A program made the position numbers and the translations under genes. A DNA stretch of 64,000 nucleotides from Sporosarcina luteola (GTDB lineage Bacteria > Bacillota > Bacilli > Bacillales_A > Planococcaceae), in NCBI RefSeq assembly GCF_007991495.1, contig NZ_BJYL01000023.1, positions 36,527 through 100,526 of the forward strand, written 5' to 3'. The notes beneath the pieces were generated by a model. That model made no database searches and was not told the origin of the DNA. It worked only from the letters and a program-made list of their open reading frames with translations. Shown one piece after another: positions 9,104 to 17,398 of this stretch. The number at the start of each line of letters is the position of its first letter. The stretch's first letter is position 1.

Positions 9104-10474
9104 TCAAGAAAAAACGATATTCAATGCTTCTCTTACCGTTTCGACGCCGACAACTTGAATTCCTTCCGGAAAATCCCAGCCTCCGATGTTTGAAGAGGGA
9201 ATGAAGATGCGCTCGAATCCGAGTTTCGCGGCTTCCGTAACGCGCTGTTCAATGCGGGATACACGGCGTACTTCACCGGTCAGTCCGACTTCACCGATAA
9301 AACAATCCATCCCGCCCGCAGCCGCATCCCGGAAACTTGAGACAATGCTCACAAGTACTGCAAGATCGATAGCGGGCTCATCAAGCTTCACGCCACCCGC
9401 GACCTTTATATAGGCATCCTGTGTTTGCAACAGCATTCCCATTCTTTTTTCAAGGACAGCCATCAGCAACGAGACGCGATTCTGATCAATTCCAGTCGCC
9501 ATCCGCTTCGGATAATTGAAGCTTGATGGCGTGACGAGCGCCTGGATTTCGACAAGGATCGGTCGGGTTCCTTCCATTGACGCGACCACGGTAGATCCAG
9601 CGCCCCCTTGTGATCTTTCCCTCAAGAATAACTCGGAAGGATTCAGTACTTCTTTCAATCCCGACTGCAACATTTCGAAGATAGCAATCTCATTCGTAGA
9701 ACCGAAGCGGTTTTTCACACTACGTAAAATCCGGTACGTATGATGCCGCTCCCCTTCGAAATAAAGGACAGTATCCACCATATGCTCAAGGAGGCGCGGA
9801 CCTGCAATCTGTCCATCCTTCGTCACATGACCAACAATGAAAATAGCGATATTTTGTGTCTTTGCGATACGCATCAGCTCCGCCGTACATTCACGTACTT
9901 GCGATACACTGCCGGGAGCGGAAGTCACTTCGGGATGATGGATCGTTTGGATGGAGTCGGCAATGACAAATTTAGGCTGAACGTCATTTATCGTCTCATG
10001 GATTTTAGCCAAATCCGTTTCCGCATAAATATAAAGCTCATCCGAGGCGACACCGAGCCGTTCTGCACGAAGCTTCGTCTGCCTGATCGATTCTTCACCT
10101 GATATGTAAAGAACGCGCTGATTTTGATTGGCAAGAAGGGAGGATACTTGCAGCAGCAATGTCGATTTTCCGATACCGGGATCCCCGCCAATCAGCATAA
10201 GCGAGCCCGGTACAATTCCGCCGCCAAGCACGCGATTCAGTTCGCCAAGCTCCGTTTTTACCCGCGGTTCCTCGGCAGTCTGTATAGCGCTGATCGGCAT
10301 CGCTTTTTGCTGGATCGTTTCCGTATGCTGAAAAGCGCCCCGTGGGCCTTTGCTGACAATCTCAACTTCTTCATCCATCGTGTTCCATTCGCCGCATCCC
10401 GGGCATCTGCCCATCCATTTCGGCGACTCGTACCCGCAATCCTTACACATAAACTTTGTTTTCCGTTTTGCCAT
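9104..10474 (-). CDS. radA: DNA repair protein RadA
   Basis: RadA is a RecA-like ATPase with helicase activity acting in recombinational repair and branch migration. The 456-residue product opens with a four-cysteine zinc finger ([20 protein letters not shown]). It then has Walker [13 protein letters not shown], the RadA-specific KNRFG motif, and a C-terminal Lon-protease-like domain ([17 protein letters not shown]). The start at 10474 (MAKRKTKF) has GGAGG seven bases upstream. It lies downstream of a strong terminator after clpC, so its expression is at least partly separate. Confidence 0.96.
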   Translation of the reverse strand: MAKRKTKFMCKDCGYESPKWMGRCPGCGEWNTMDEEVEIVSKGPRGAFQHTETIQQKAMPISAIQTAEEPRVKTELGELNRVLGGGIVPGSLMLIGGDPGIGKSTLLLQVSSLLANQNQRVLYISGEESIRQTKLRAERLGVASDELYIYAETDLAKIHETINDVQPKFVIADSIQTIHHPEVTSAPGSVSQVRECTAELMRIAKTQNIAIFIVGHVTKDGQIAGPRLLEHMVDTVLYFEGERHHTYRILRSVKNRFGSTNEIAIFEMLQSGLKEVLNPSELFLRERSQGGAGSTVVASMEGTRPILVEIQALVTPSSFNYPKRMATGIDQNRVSLLMAVLEKRMGMLLQTQDAYIKVAGGVKLDEPAIDLAVLVSIVSSFRDAAAGGMDCFIGEVGLTGEVRRVSRIEQRVTEAAKLGFERIFIPSSNIGGWDFPEGIQVVGVETVREALNIVFS

Positions 10475-10485
10475 ATATACCTCCA

Positions 10486-10543
10486 TATACGAAAAGGATA
10501 GCCCACCCACGTAGACAGCGAGCTCTACGGGAGGGCCATCCTG
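10486..10543 (-). terminator. Intrinsic terminator after clpC
   Basis: The minus strand forms a long, nearly continuous hairpin (AGGATGGCCCTCCCGTAGA against TCTACGTGGGTGGGCTATCCT, loop of about 8) followed by TTTTCG. It separates clpC from radA. Confidence 0.75.
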
Positions 10544-10546
10544 TTA

Positions 10547-12991
10547 TTAATTTTCTGTTACTGCTACACGGTCCGTCTTGACGACGAACTTATCATCTTC
10601 CACATCGACGATCACTTTCCCGCCGGTTAGAACCGTTCCGCTCAAAAGCTCCTCCGACAGGCGATCTTCAATATGCTTTTGCAATGCACGTCGAAGCGGT
10701 CTTGCCCCGTATTCAGGGTCATAGCCCTCTTCAGAGATTTTAGTTTTCGTCGCATCCGTCAGCTCCAATGTGATGTCCTGTTCTGCAAGACGCTTCGTCA
10801 ACTCATTAGACATGAGAGAGACGATTTCACGCAAATGTTCCTTCTCAAGCGAGTGGAAGACGATCATTTCATCCACACGGTTGAGGAACTCTGGACGGAA
10901 TGCTTTTTTCAAGGCGTCAAGCATATTCGATTTCATGCCCTCGTAATCCTGATCTCCATCGTTTAAGTTGAAACCGACATAACGGTTTTTCTTCAACGTT
11001 TCCGCCCCGACGTTCGACGTCATGATGACCACTGTATTACGGAAATCGACTGTTCGCCCTTTTGAATCCGTCAATCTACCATCCTCAAGAACTTGCAGGA
11101 GGATATTGAAAACATCCGGGTGCGCTTTTTCAATCTCATCCAGTAGGACGACCGAATAAGGCTTCCTGCGTACTTTTTCCGTCAACTGTCCGCCTTCGTC
11201 ATAACCGACATAGCCAGGAGGCGAACCGACAAGTCGTGATGTCGCATGCTTTTCCATATACTCGGACATGTCAATGCGGATCATCGCATCTTCATCGCCG
11301 AACATCGCTTCTGCAAGCGCCCTCGCAAGCTCCGTTTTACCAACGCCGGTAGGTCCAAGGAAAATGAAAGAACCAATCGGGCGTTTCGGATCCTTTAACC
11401 CGGCACGCGCTCTGCGGATCGCCCTTGAAATGGCTGTAACCGCCTCTTTTTGCCCGATGACACGTTCGTGGAGAAGCTCTTCCATGTTCAATAACTTGGC
11501 AGTTTCCGTCTCAGCGATTTTCGCCACCGGAACTCCTGTCCACATCGCGACGACCTCGGCAATGTCATTGACCGTCACTTCGGATTCCTTCTTGCCCTGC
11601 TTCTCTTTCCAAGCGGTCTTCGTCGTTTCCAGCTCTTCTTTCATTTTTTGTTCCTTATCGCGGAATGATGCCGCCTTTTCGAATTCCTGGCTTTGCACCG
11701 CGGCATTCTTTTCATGTCGAATCGCTTCCAGTTTCGCTTCCAGTTCCTTCAAGTTCGGAGGCGTCGTGTACGAACGGAGGCGCACCTTCGAGCCTGCTTC
11801 ATCGATCAAGTCGATTGCCTTATCCGGCAAGAAACGATCTGAAATATACCGGTCCGACATCTTCGCCGCAGCATCAATCGCTTCATCCGTGATTTTTACA
11901 CGGTGATGTGCTTCATAACGATCGCGCAACCCTTTGATGATCAAAATCGTTTCTTCGACAGTTGGCTCATCCACTTGTATCGGTTGGAAACGTCGTTCAA
12001 GCGCTGCGTCCTTTTCGATATACTTACGGTATTCGTCAAGCGTTGTCGCTCCGATACATTGCAATTCACCACGCGCAAGAGAGGGTTTCAAGATGTTCGA
12101 TGCATCGATTGCACCTTCCGCCCCACCTGCTCCGATAAGCGTATGCAATTCATCGATGAACAGAATAATATTGCCCGCCTGCCGAATTTCCTCCATCACT
12201 TTCTTCATACGATCCTCAAATTCGCCACGGTATTTCGTACCCGCAACGACAGTCCCCATGTCGAGCGTCATGACGCGTTTATCACGAAGGATTTCAGGTA
12301 CTTCATTATTGACAATCTGCAATGCCAGACCTTCCGCAATCGCGGTCTTTCCGACACCGGGCTCCCCGATCAGAACTGGATTATTCTTCGTACGTCTGGC
12401 CAGAACTTCTATAACTCGAGTAATTTCCTTGCTGCGCCCGATAACTGGGTCGAGAGAACCTTCCCGCGCCACTTCTGTTAAATCACGAGCGAGGCTATCA
12501 AGAGTAGGCGTCGAGGCGGATGAAGTCGTGCCTTGATTGCCAACCGAGCTGTCGGTGCTTCCCAACAGTTGAAGAACTTGCTGTCTTGCGCGGTTCAAAC
12601 TGACGCCTGCATTATTCAGTACACGTGCTGCGACTCCTTCTCCTTCACGGATGAGCGCCAATAGAATATGCTCTGTTCCAATATAGGAGTGGCCCAGTTT
12701 TCGCGATTCATCGACGGAAAGCTCGATTACCTTTTTCGCTCTTGGCGTGTAATGGACTATCGGACCAACTTCTTTTGAACCGGAACCAACAAGGCTTTCC
12801 ACCCCTTTTTCAATTGTTTCGAAACTGACGTCGATCGCTTCCAATGCTTTCGCTGCGATGCCGCCGCCTTCTCGTATCAAACCTAATAAAATATGCTCAG
12901 TACCGATGGATTCATGTTTCAGTCTGATCGCTTCTTCTTGTGCAAGTTGCAAAACTTTTTGCGCTCGCTGTGTAAAACGATTGAACATCAT
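10547..12991 (-). CDS. clpC: ATP-dependent Clp protease ATPase subunit ClpC
   Basis: ClpC is an Hsp100 unfoldase that feeds substrates, including McsB-marked arginine-phosphorylated proteins, into ClpP. The 814-residue product has the double N-terminal Clp repeats ([33 protein letters not shown]), two AAA+ modules (Walker A GEPGVGKT and GPTGVGKT), and between them the coiled-coil M domain with a UVR-like stretch ([16 protein letters not shown]). The start at 12991 (MMFNRFTQ) has GAAGGAGTGGG upstream. A CtsR-boxed promoter of its own lies in the 174-bp gap before it, in addition to any read-through from ctsR-mcsA-mcsB. Confidence 0.97.
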   Translation of the reverse strand: MMFNRFTQRAQKVLQLAQEEAIRLKHESIGTEHILLGLIREGGGIAAKALEAIDVSFETIEKGVESLVGSGSKEVGPIVHYTPRAKKVIELSVDESRKLGHSYIGTEHILLALIREGEGVAARVLNNAGVSLNRARQQVLQLLGSTDSSVGNQGTTSSASTPTLDSLARDLTEVAREGSLDPVIGRSKEITRVIEVLARRTKNNPVLIGEPGVGKTAIAEGLALQIVNNEVPEILRDKRVMTLDMGTVVAGTKYRGEFEDRMKKVMEEIRQAGNIILFIDELHTLIGAGGAEGAIDASNILKPSLARGELQCIGATTLDEYRKYIEKDAALERRFQPIQVDEPTVEETILIIKGLRDRYEAHHRVKITDEAIDAAAKMSDRYISDRFLPDKAIDLIDEAGSKVRLRSYTTPPNLKELEAKLEAIRHEKNAAVQSQEFEKAASFRDKEQKMKEELETTKTAWKEKQGKKESEVTVNDIAEVVAMWTGVPVAKIAETETAKLLNMEELLHERVIGQKEAVTAISRAIRRARAGLKDPKRPIGSFIFLGPTGVGKTELARALAEAMFGDEDAMIRIDMSEYMEKHATSRLVGSPPGYVGYDEGGQLTEKVRRKPYSVVLLDEIEKAHPDVFNILLQVLEDGRLTDSKGRTVDFRNTVVIMTSNVGAETLKKNRYVGFNLNDGDQDYEGMKSNMLDALKKAFRPEFLNRVDEMIVFHSLEKEHLREIVSLMSNELTKRLAEQDITLELTDATKTKISEEGYDPEYGARPLRRALQKHIEDRLSEELLSGTVLTGGKVIVDVEDDKFVVKTDRVAVTEN

Positions 12992-13108
12992 ATTCTTCCC
13001 ACTCCTTCTATTTAACATCTAGTATTTTTCCTACAAGAAAGTGTAGATAGGTTCCCTACTTACTTTATTCTCAAGGACCGCAGTGCAATCCAATTCCACG
13101 AAATTGAC

Positions 13109-13156
13109 TTTGACTATCTTTGACTTAAGTATAATAAAAAGAAAAGTCTGTTGCAA
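13109..13156 (-). promoter_or_regulatory. clpC promoter with CtsR operator
   Basis: On the minus strand TTGCAA (13151-13156), a 17-bp spacer and TATACT (13128-13133) form a good SigA promoter. Immediately downstream the direct heptads AGTCAAA-GAT-AGTCAAA (13109-13125) match the CtsR consensus RGTCAAANANRGTCAAA. The operator covers the expected start site, so clpC is predicted to be repressed by CtsR from its own promoter. Confidence 0.88.
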
Positions 13157-13165
13157 AATGTTTGC

Positions 13166-14248
13166 TCAGTTTTCTTTATCATTCTCTTCCTCATGCTGCT
13201 CAGCACTCAAACGTTCACGAAATAAAGTAGCGCGGAATATATCCCTTTCCTCCGCCGTCAATTCCGAGCCGGCATATTGTTGAAGGAATCCCGGCTGCAT
13301 AAAGATCATCAATTCGTTCAAGATGGACATATCCACATCCTCAATGATCCCAAGGTCGATGCCAAGGCGGACATCCGATAGGCAACGGGCCGCTTCCCCG
13401 GAAGGCAGCAGTCTCGCAAATGTGATGATGCCAAGTGATCGGAACAATTTGTTTTCCAAGGCAACGCGGGATTTCGAAAGAAGGATTTCACGCGAGCGCC
13501 TTTCATGGGCAATGAGACGCAACGCCACATTTTTCAAGTCGGAAAGGATTTCCTTTTCAGGTTTGCCCAATGTCGTCTGGTTCGAAACCTGATAAATATT
13601 GCCCGGTGCTTCACTGCCTTCTCCGTAACTCCCTCTGACGACCATTCCGAGTCTTGATATAGCAGGAATGATCCGGTCGATTTGCTTTGTAATTGTCAAT
13701 GCCGGCAAATGCATCATGACCGACGCCCGCATGCCTGTTCCCGTATTTGATGGGCAACTAGTCAAGTAGCCGAAATCCTCGTCAAAGGCATACGGCAATT
13801 CATTCTCAAGATAATTATCGACCGTGTCCGCATGATCGTATGCATTTTCCAACTGGAATCCAGGGTAGATACATTGGATGCGAATATGATCTTCTTCATT
13901 CACCATGATGCTTAGCGTTTCGTCTTTTGAGAGAAGAACCGCTCCATGGCGTTTCGTGTCTATCAATTGCGGACTGATGAGGTGCTTTTCTACGAGCACT
14001 TGCCGTTCGAGAGACGGCAACTCAGACATCTTCATATAGGCATACCCGTTTTCATCGGAGTTAAGCAAGGCAGCGGCAATGGAAGCGTCGACTTTCTGTG
14101 CCTCCTCAGGCGTGAATGCGATCGGGAAACGGTACCCCCTTAAATTCCGGGCCAACCGGATCCTCGTCGACATGACGATATCGGAGTGCTCCCCATGTGA
14201 CGCCATCCATCCCGTAACAGCGCCTTTCATGAATTTATTAATTGACAT
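13166..14248 (-). CDS. mcsB: Protein arginine kinase McsB
   Basis: McsB phosphorylates arginines on misfolded proteins, tagging them for ClpCP, and inactivates CtsR. The 360-residue product has the guanidino-kinase fold: STRIRLARNLRGYRFP at the start of the ATP-binding part, TSCPSNTGTGMRASVMMHLP with the reactive-loop cysteine, and GSYGEGSEAPGNIYQVSNQ. The start at 14248 (MSINKF) is preferred over the longer frame, since GGAGG lies 11 bases upstream and the length matches homologues. It overlaps mcsA by 11 bp. Confidence 0.96.
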   Translation of the reverse strand: MSINKFMKGAVTGWMASHGEHSDIVMSTRIRLARNLRGYRFPIAFTPEEAQKVDASIAAALLNSDENGYAYMKMSELPSLERQVLVEKHLISPQLIDTKRHGAVLLSKDETLSIMVNEEDHIRIQCIYPGFQLENAYDHADTVDNYLENELPYAFDEDFGYLTSCPSNTGTGMRASVMMHLPALTITKQIDRIIPAISRLGMVVRGSYGEGSEAPGNIYQVSNQTTLGKPEKEILSDLKNVALRLIAHERRSREILLSKSRVALENKLFRSLGIITFARLLPSGEAARCLSDVRLGIDLGIIEDVDMSILNELMIFMQPGFLQQYAGSELTAEERDIFRATLFRERLSAEQHEEENDKEN

Positions 14249-14801
14249 CGTGCTCTTCACCTCCATCGCTGCATTCCGCCAAACGATGCTTCAACGCTTT
14301 CGCTTCATCCCTCAAGGCGGCGGCATCTTCAAAGCGCTCCTCATCTATTGCTTCTTGCATCTTCAATCGGATTTCATCAATTTTCTTTTTCACGGCAAAC
14401 AATTCATTGAATGACACCGGTATTTTCCCGACATGTGTCGTATGGCCGTTATGAAGCTTGCTGAAAATGCGCGGCAGCCTCTCCCTAAAAGTGTCATAAC
14501 ATGTCGGACAGCCAAACTTGCCAATATCCAAGAACTTTCTAAATGACAACTGGCAATCAGGGCAAGTCGGTCCTTCAGGCATACTATCCCTGGACTGTTG
14601 AAAAGGTTGCGCTGAATCGTTTACTCCGAACCAATGCGACAGGAATTGTTGGATGGACAACGGTTCTTGATTCGGATCGAAATGAAACATTTGTGATTGG
14701 AATGCACATTTCTCGCATAGATGTCGCTCCGTAGTGCCACTCATGCTTTCTTGAGTGAAAATGACGGAAGCCGGTCGTTCCTTGCAATTATCGCAATTCA
14801 T
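14238..14801 (-). CDS. mcsA: McsA, activator of protein arginine kinase
   Basis: McsA is a zinc-binding partner that activates McsB. Two pairs of CxxC motifs are visible in the first half (NCDNCKERP, CEKCAFQ, CPDCQLSF, GCPTC). A C-terminal UVR domain follows (KKKIDEIRLKMQEAIDEERF, then EDAAALRDEAKALKHRL). The ATG at 14801 has GAGGTG at the right distance; a GTG three codons earlier lacks spacing. It lies 26 bp after ctsR and overlaps mcsB. Confidence 0.94.
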   Translation of the reverse strand: MNCDNCKERPASVIFTQESMSGTTERHLCEKCAFQSQMFHFDPNQEPLSIQQFLSHWFGVNDSAQPFQQSRDSMPEGPTCPDCQLSFRKFLDIGKFGCPTCYDTFRERLPRIFSKLHNGHTTHVGKIPVSFNELFAVKKKIDEIRLKMQEAIDEERFEDAAALRDEAKALKHRLAECSDGGEEHDVN

Positions 14802-14827
14802 TGTTTGCACCTCGTTTTCGTCAAGTT

Positions 14828-15298
14828 CTATTGCATCTGTTTATAAATAAGCGTCATAAGCATCGCCTGCAAGATTCTTGCCCGGATCAAGTCACGCTCC
14901 GGCAATGGATAATGCAGTGTAGTTCTGTCTACTGCGGCAAGGATGAGTCTGGATTCCCGTTCAGAAATAACTTCTTCCTCAAGGAGCCGGTAGACGACGT
15001 CTTCTGCCATCGTGTACGTTGCACCTTGTTGGATTCCCTCTAAAATATGTTCGATCAGTTCCTTATGCGAATTCGTCTGGACGCGGTAAATCCGGATATA
15101 CCCCCCGCCTCCTCGCTTTGATTCGACTGCATATCCTCGTTCGACGGTAAATCGGGTGTTAATGACGTAATTGATCTGTGAAGGGACGCATTGAAACTTC
15201 TCCGCAACCTCACTTCTTTTGATTTCAATAGTTCCATTATCTTCACTTTCGATAATGGCCTTTAAATACCCTTCAATAATGTCGGAAATGTTTCGCAT
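14828..15298 (-). CDS. ctsR: Transcriptional repressor CtsR
   Basis: CtsR represses class III heat-shock genes (its own operon, clpC, clpP, clpE) and is inactivated by heat and McsB. The 156-residue product begins MRNISDIIEGYLKAIIE and has the winged helix with the glycine-rich wing SKRGGGGYIRIYRV, which senses temperature. The C-terminal half carries the McsB-interacting region (LILAAVDRTTLHYPLPERD). The start at 15298 has AGAGGTGAGATC before the ATG. Its promoter carries a CtsR box, so it is autoregulated. Confidence 0.96.
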   Translation of the reverse strand: MRNISDIIEGYLKAIIESEDNGTIEIKRSEVAEKFQCVPSQINYVINTRFTVERGYAVESKRGGGGYIRIYRVQTNSHKELIEHILEGIQQGATYTMAEDVVYRLLEEEVISERESRLILAAVDRTTLHYPLPERDLIRARILQAMLMTLIYKQMQ

Positions 15299-15330
15299 GA
15301 TCTCACCTCTTTCTTCCTGGTGATAAGCCA

Positions 15331-15384
15331 TTGACTTTGACTATCTTTGACTTAATTGTACATGATTAAACATCTTGATGGCAA
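15331..15384 (-). promoter_or_regulatory. ctsR promoter with CtsR operator
   Basis: The minus strand has TTGCCA (15379-15384), an 18-bp spacer, TACAAT (15355-15360), then the heptads AGTCAAA-GAT-AGTCAAA (15336-15352) followed by GTCAA. The operator lies at the start site, the arrangement known for CtsR autoregulation. The operator sequence is identical to the one ahead of clpC. Confidence 0.88.
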
Positions 15385-15578
15385 TTGAAATGCACAGTTA
15401 AAATATGTGGTATTAAAGTAGCTAACTCCGGATTTCCACTTAAGGCGGACGCTTTCCGGTCCAATCCTAAAGTAAGCCTGAAACATTTTAATTCAATATA
15501 TAAATTAGGTTTAAAACGTGGTTTTTTGGGTAATTAACTAGTTGAGGATTTTTTTATGACCTCTTCTTCCTCTTCACG
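15385..15578. other. Intergenic stretch with a degenerate GCGGACGCTTTCCG repeat remnant
   Basis: No gene is supported. At about 15445-15459 the sequence GGCGGACGCTTTCCGG resembles the core of a dispersed repeat frequent in Bacillales intergenic DNA. It is flanked by CCGGA and TCCGG, which could pair. The rest is AT-rich with no clear signal. Confidence 0.3.
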
Positions 15579-15735
15579 GAGTTCTGTTCGAAAGGGTGGT
15601 CCGTAGCAGTTGAGGCAAACAGCTGCTACCCATCGCACATGTGCAGTCTGCCCTTTTGAACAAACTCTCATAACAGAGTGACAGGCACCACTTGAATATA
15701 GGAGCAGCCCTTTATTTCGGGGCTGCTTTTTTTCG
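15579..15735 (+). ncRNA. Unidentified structured element ending in a terminator
   Basis: GAGT (15579) and GTTCGAAAGGG (15586-15596) pair with CCCTTTTGAAC (15651-15661) and ACTC (15664). Inside lie a 10-bp hairpin (GTAGCAGTTG with CAGCTGCTAC, 15603-15629) and a palindrome GCACATGTGC (15635-15644), so a three-way junction is possible. A terminator (GCAGCCC/GGGCTGC then T7) follows at 15704-15732 on the plus strand. A separate promoter for the next gene lies downstream of it, so this may be an independent small RNA rather than a leader. It matches no riboswitch class I know. Confidence 0.4.
15676..15689. repeat. GGTGRCAGGCACC-type dispersed motif (copy 1)
   Basis: GAGTGACAGGCACC differs from the consensus only at the left end. 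It lies between the structured element and its terminator hairpin. Confidence 0.5.
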
Positions 15736-15751
15736 TTTTTCGTAAGTCATA

Positions 15752-15780
15752 TTGTCCATTACTCTTTAATACGTTACATA
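15752..15780 (+). promoter_or_regulatory. Promoter for the AbgT-family transporter
   Basis: TTGTCC (15752-15757), 17 bp, TACATA (15775-15780). It lies downstream of the T7 terminator and about 33 bp before the start codon. Confidence 0.5.
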
Positions 15781-15812
15781 GAAGAAGAGTTATATGGAGG
15801 AGGAATGGGAGA

Positions 15813-17339
15813 GTGAATTCAGCTAAACTACGCAATAAAGGCTTGTTCAACAGGTTTTTGGACTTCATTGAGAAATACGGAAACAAATTGCCTGACCCCG
15901 TCATGTTGTTCGTTTATATTGCCGCACTTATTTTAGTTTGTTCAGCAATTTTTGGCGCTCTCGGCACATCAGCCATCAACCCCGGCACAGGCGAAGAGGT
16001 CAAAGTCGTCAATTTGCTGAATGGGGAAGGTCTCATCATGATTTTGACTAATTTAGTGAAAAATTTTACGAGCTTTCCGCCCCTTGGCCTCGTCCTTGTC
16101 GTTATGTTCGGGGTAGGATTGGCAGAATCGACCGGCTTAATTTCCACGATTATGAAGACGACGATTTTGAATGCGCCTAAGAAAATCATACTGCCAACAA
16201 TCGTCTTCGTCGCAATCATGGGGAATGCCGCAGCTGACGCGGCTATGGTCGTTTTGCCGCCTATCGTTGCGATGATTTTCATTGCGCTCGGCAGACACCC
16301 GATCGCCGGGCTGGCTGCTGCCTACGCGTCCGTTGCAGGTGGATTTTCTGCGAATCTTATCATAAATGTATTGGATCCCCTCGTGTATGGGTTTACTGAA
16401 ATTGGCGCCCATATCTATGACCCGACTTATTCAGGGAATCCCGGGATGAACTATTACTTTTTAGCAGTATCCGCCTTAGTCTTAGTTCCAGTTGCAGTTT
16501 TAGTCACAACAAAAATTGTCGAGCCACGACTTGGTAAATATGATGGAGTGGTTGAAGAGTTAGAAGAAGTTTCAGCTATCGAGAAGAAAGGCCTTCGGTG
16601 GGCCGTACTATCAGTCGTTGTTATTATCGGAATCGTATTGGCCCTTTCACTTCCGGCTAATGGGCTATTGCGCCATCCCGAAACCGGCAGCTTAACGACT
16701 TCGCCATTGATGGATAGCCTTGTTCCGTTAATGATGATTCTATTCCTTGTTCCGTCGATCATTTACGGAAAAATCGTCAAGTCCTTAAATAACTCGAAGG
16801 ATTTCGCTGATCACTTGGCGAAAGCGATGTCCAGTATGGGCATGTATATCGTCATCTCATTCGCCGCAGCGCAGATGATCGCATATTTCAATTGGAGCAA
16901 TCTAGGCCCAATTGTAGCCATTAAAGGCGCCGAGTTGCTTGAAACTCTGAGCTTGCAAGGTTTGCCACTATTCATCGGTTTCATCATCGTCGCTGCCCTT
17001 ATCAACTTCCTAGTTGCCAGTGCATCTGCAAAATGGGCAATTCTCGCACCAGTTTTCGTGCCAATGTTCATGATCATGGGATATAGCCCAGCCTTGACCC
17101 AAGCCGCCTACCGCATCGGTGATTCCATCACGAACCCGATTACACCAATGCTTGCATACTTCGCAATCGTTCTGACATTCGCAAAAAAGTACGATCCAAA
17201 AATCGGAATCGGCACATTCATGACATCACTTTTGCCATACTCAATCGCATTCGCCATCATGTGGATCATCCTATTCGCTGCCTGGTACTTACTCGGCATT
17301 CCATTAGGACCTCAAGGCGAACTGTTTTTGAACAAATAA
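15813..17339 (+). CDS. AbgT-family transporter
   Basis: The 508-residue polytopic membrane protein matches the AbgT family, whose characterised members carry p-aminobenzoyl-glutamate or act as proton-driven antimetabolite (sulfonamide) exporters. Typical family stretches are FLDFIEKYGNKLPDPVMLFV at the N-terminus, IMGNAAADAAMVVLPPIVAM, and the conserved C-terminal RIGDSITNPITPMLAYFAIV. Ten or more hydrophobic segments are evident. Translation starts at GTG (15813) after GGAGGAGG; an ATG just upstream is out of frame. It is monocistronic with a terminator 5 bp after the stop. The substrate here is not shown by the sequence. Confidence 0.85.
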   Translation: MNSAKLRNKGLFNRFLDFIEKYGNKLPDPVMLFVYIAALILVCSAIFGALGTSAINPGTGEEVKVVNLLNGEGLIMILTNLVKNFTSFPPLGLVLVVMFGVGLAESTGLISTIMKTTILNAPKKIILPTIVFVAIMGNAAADAAMVVLPPIVAMIFIALGRHPIAGLAAAYASVAGGFSANLIINVLDPLVYGFTEIGAHIYDPTYSGNPGMNYYFLAVSALVLVPVAVLVTTKIVEPRLGKYDGVVEELEEVSAIEKKGLRWAVLSVVVIIGIVLALSLPANGLLRHPETGSLTTSPLMDSLVPLMMILFLVPSIIYGKIVKSLNNSKDFADHLAKAMSSMGMYIVISFAAAQMIAYFNWSNLGPIVAIKGAELLETLSLQGLPLFIGFIIVAALINFLVASASAKWAILAPVFVPMFMIMGYSPALTQAAYRIGDSITNPITPMLAYFAIVLTFAKKYDPKIGIGTFMTSLLPYSIAFAIMWIILFAAWYLLGIPLGPQGELFLNK

Positions 17340-17342
17340 AAG

Positions 17343-17378
17343 AAGGGTTGCTCCGTAAATCGGAGCAACCCTTTTTCG
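17343..17378 (+). terminator. Terminator after the AbgT-family gene
   Basis: GGGTTGCTCCG, loop TAAAT, CGGAGCAACCC, then TTTTT: a perfect 11-bp stem. Confidence 0.9.
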
Positions 17379-17380
17379 AT

Positions 17381-17393
17381 GGTGGCAGGCACC
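17381..17393. repeat. GGTGRCAGGCACC dispersed motif (copy 2)
   Basis: GGTGGCAGGCACC, placed between two convergent genes just after the terminator of the transporter gene. Confidence 0.55.
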
Positions 17394-17398
17394 CATAC

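Noticed and set aside
11268..11906. 212-codon plus-strand ORF opposite clpC
   Set aside because: It mirrors the clpC codons, has serine-rich low-information sequence and no ribosome-binding site. It is a shadow of the real gene.
15556..15606. 16-codon ORF rich in serine before the structured element
   Set aside because: No convincing ribosome-binding site, and it runs into the hairpin arm; too short to support.
15579..15735. T-box or folate-type riboswitch ahead of the transporter
   Set aside because: There is no GGGTGGNACCGCG motif, no specifier-loop pattern and no match to the THF core; a promoter also lies after the terminator.
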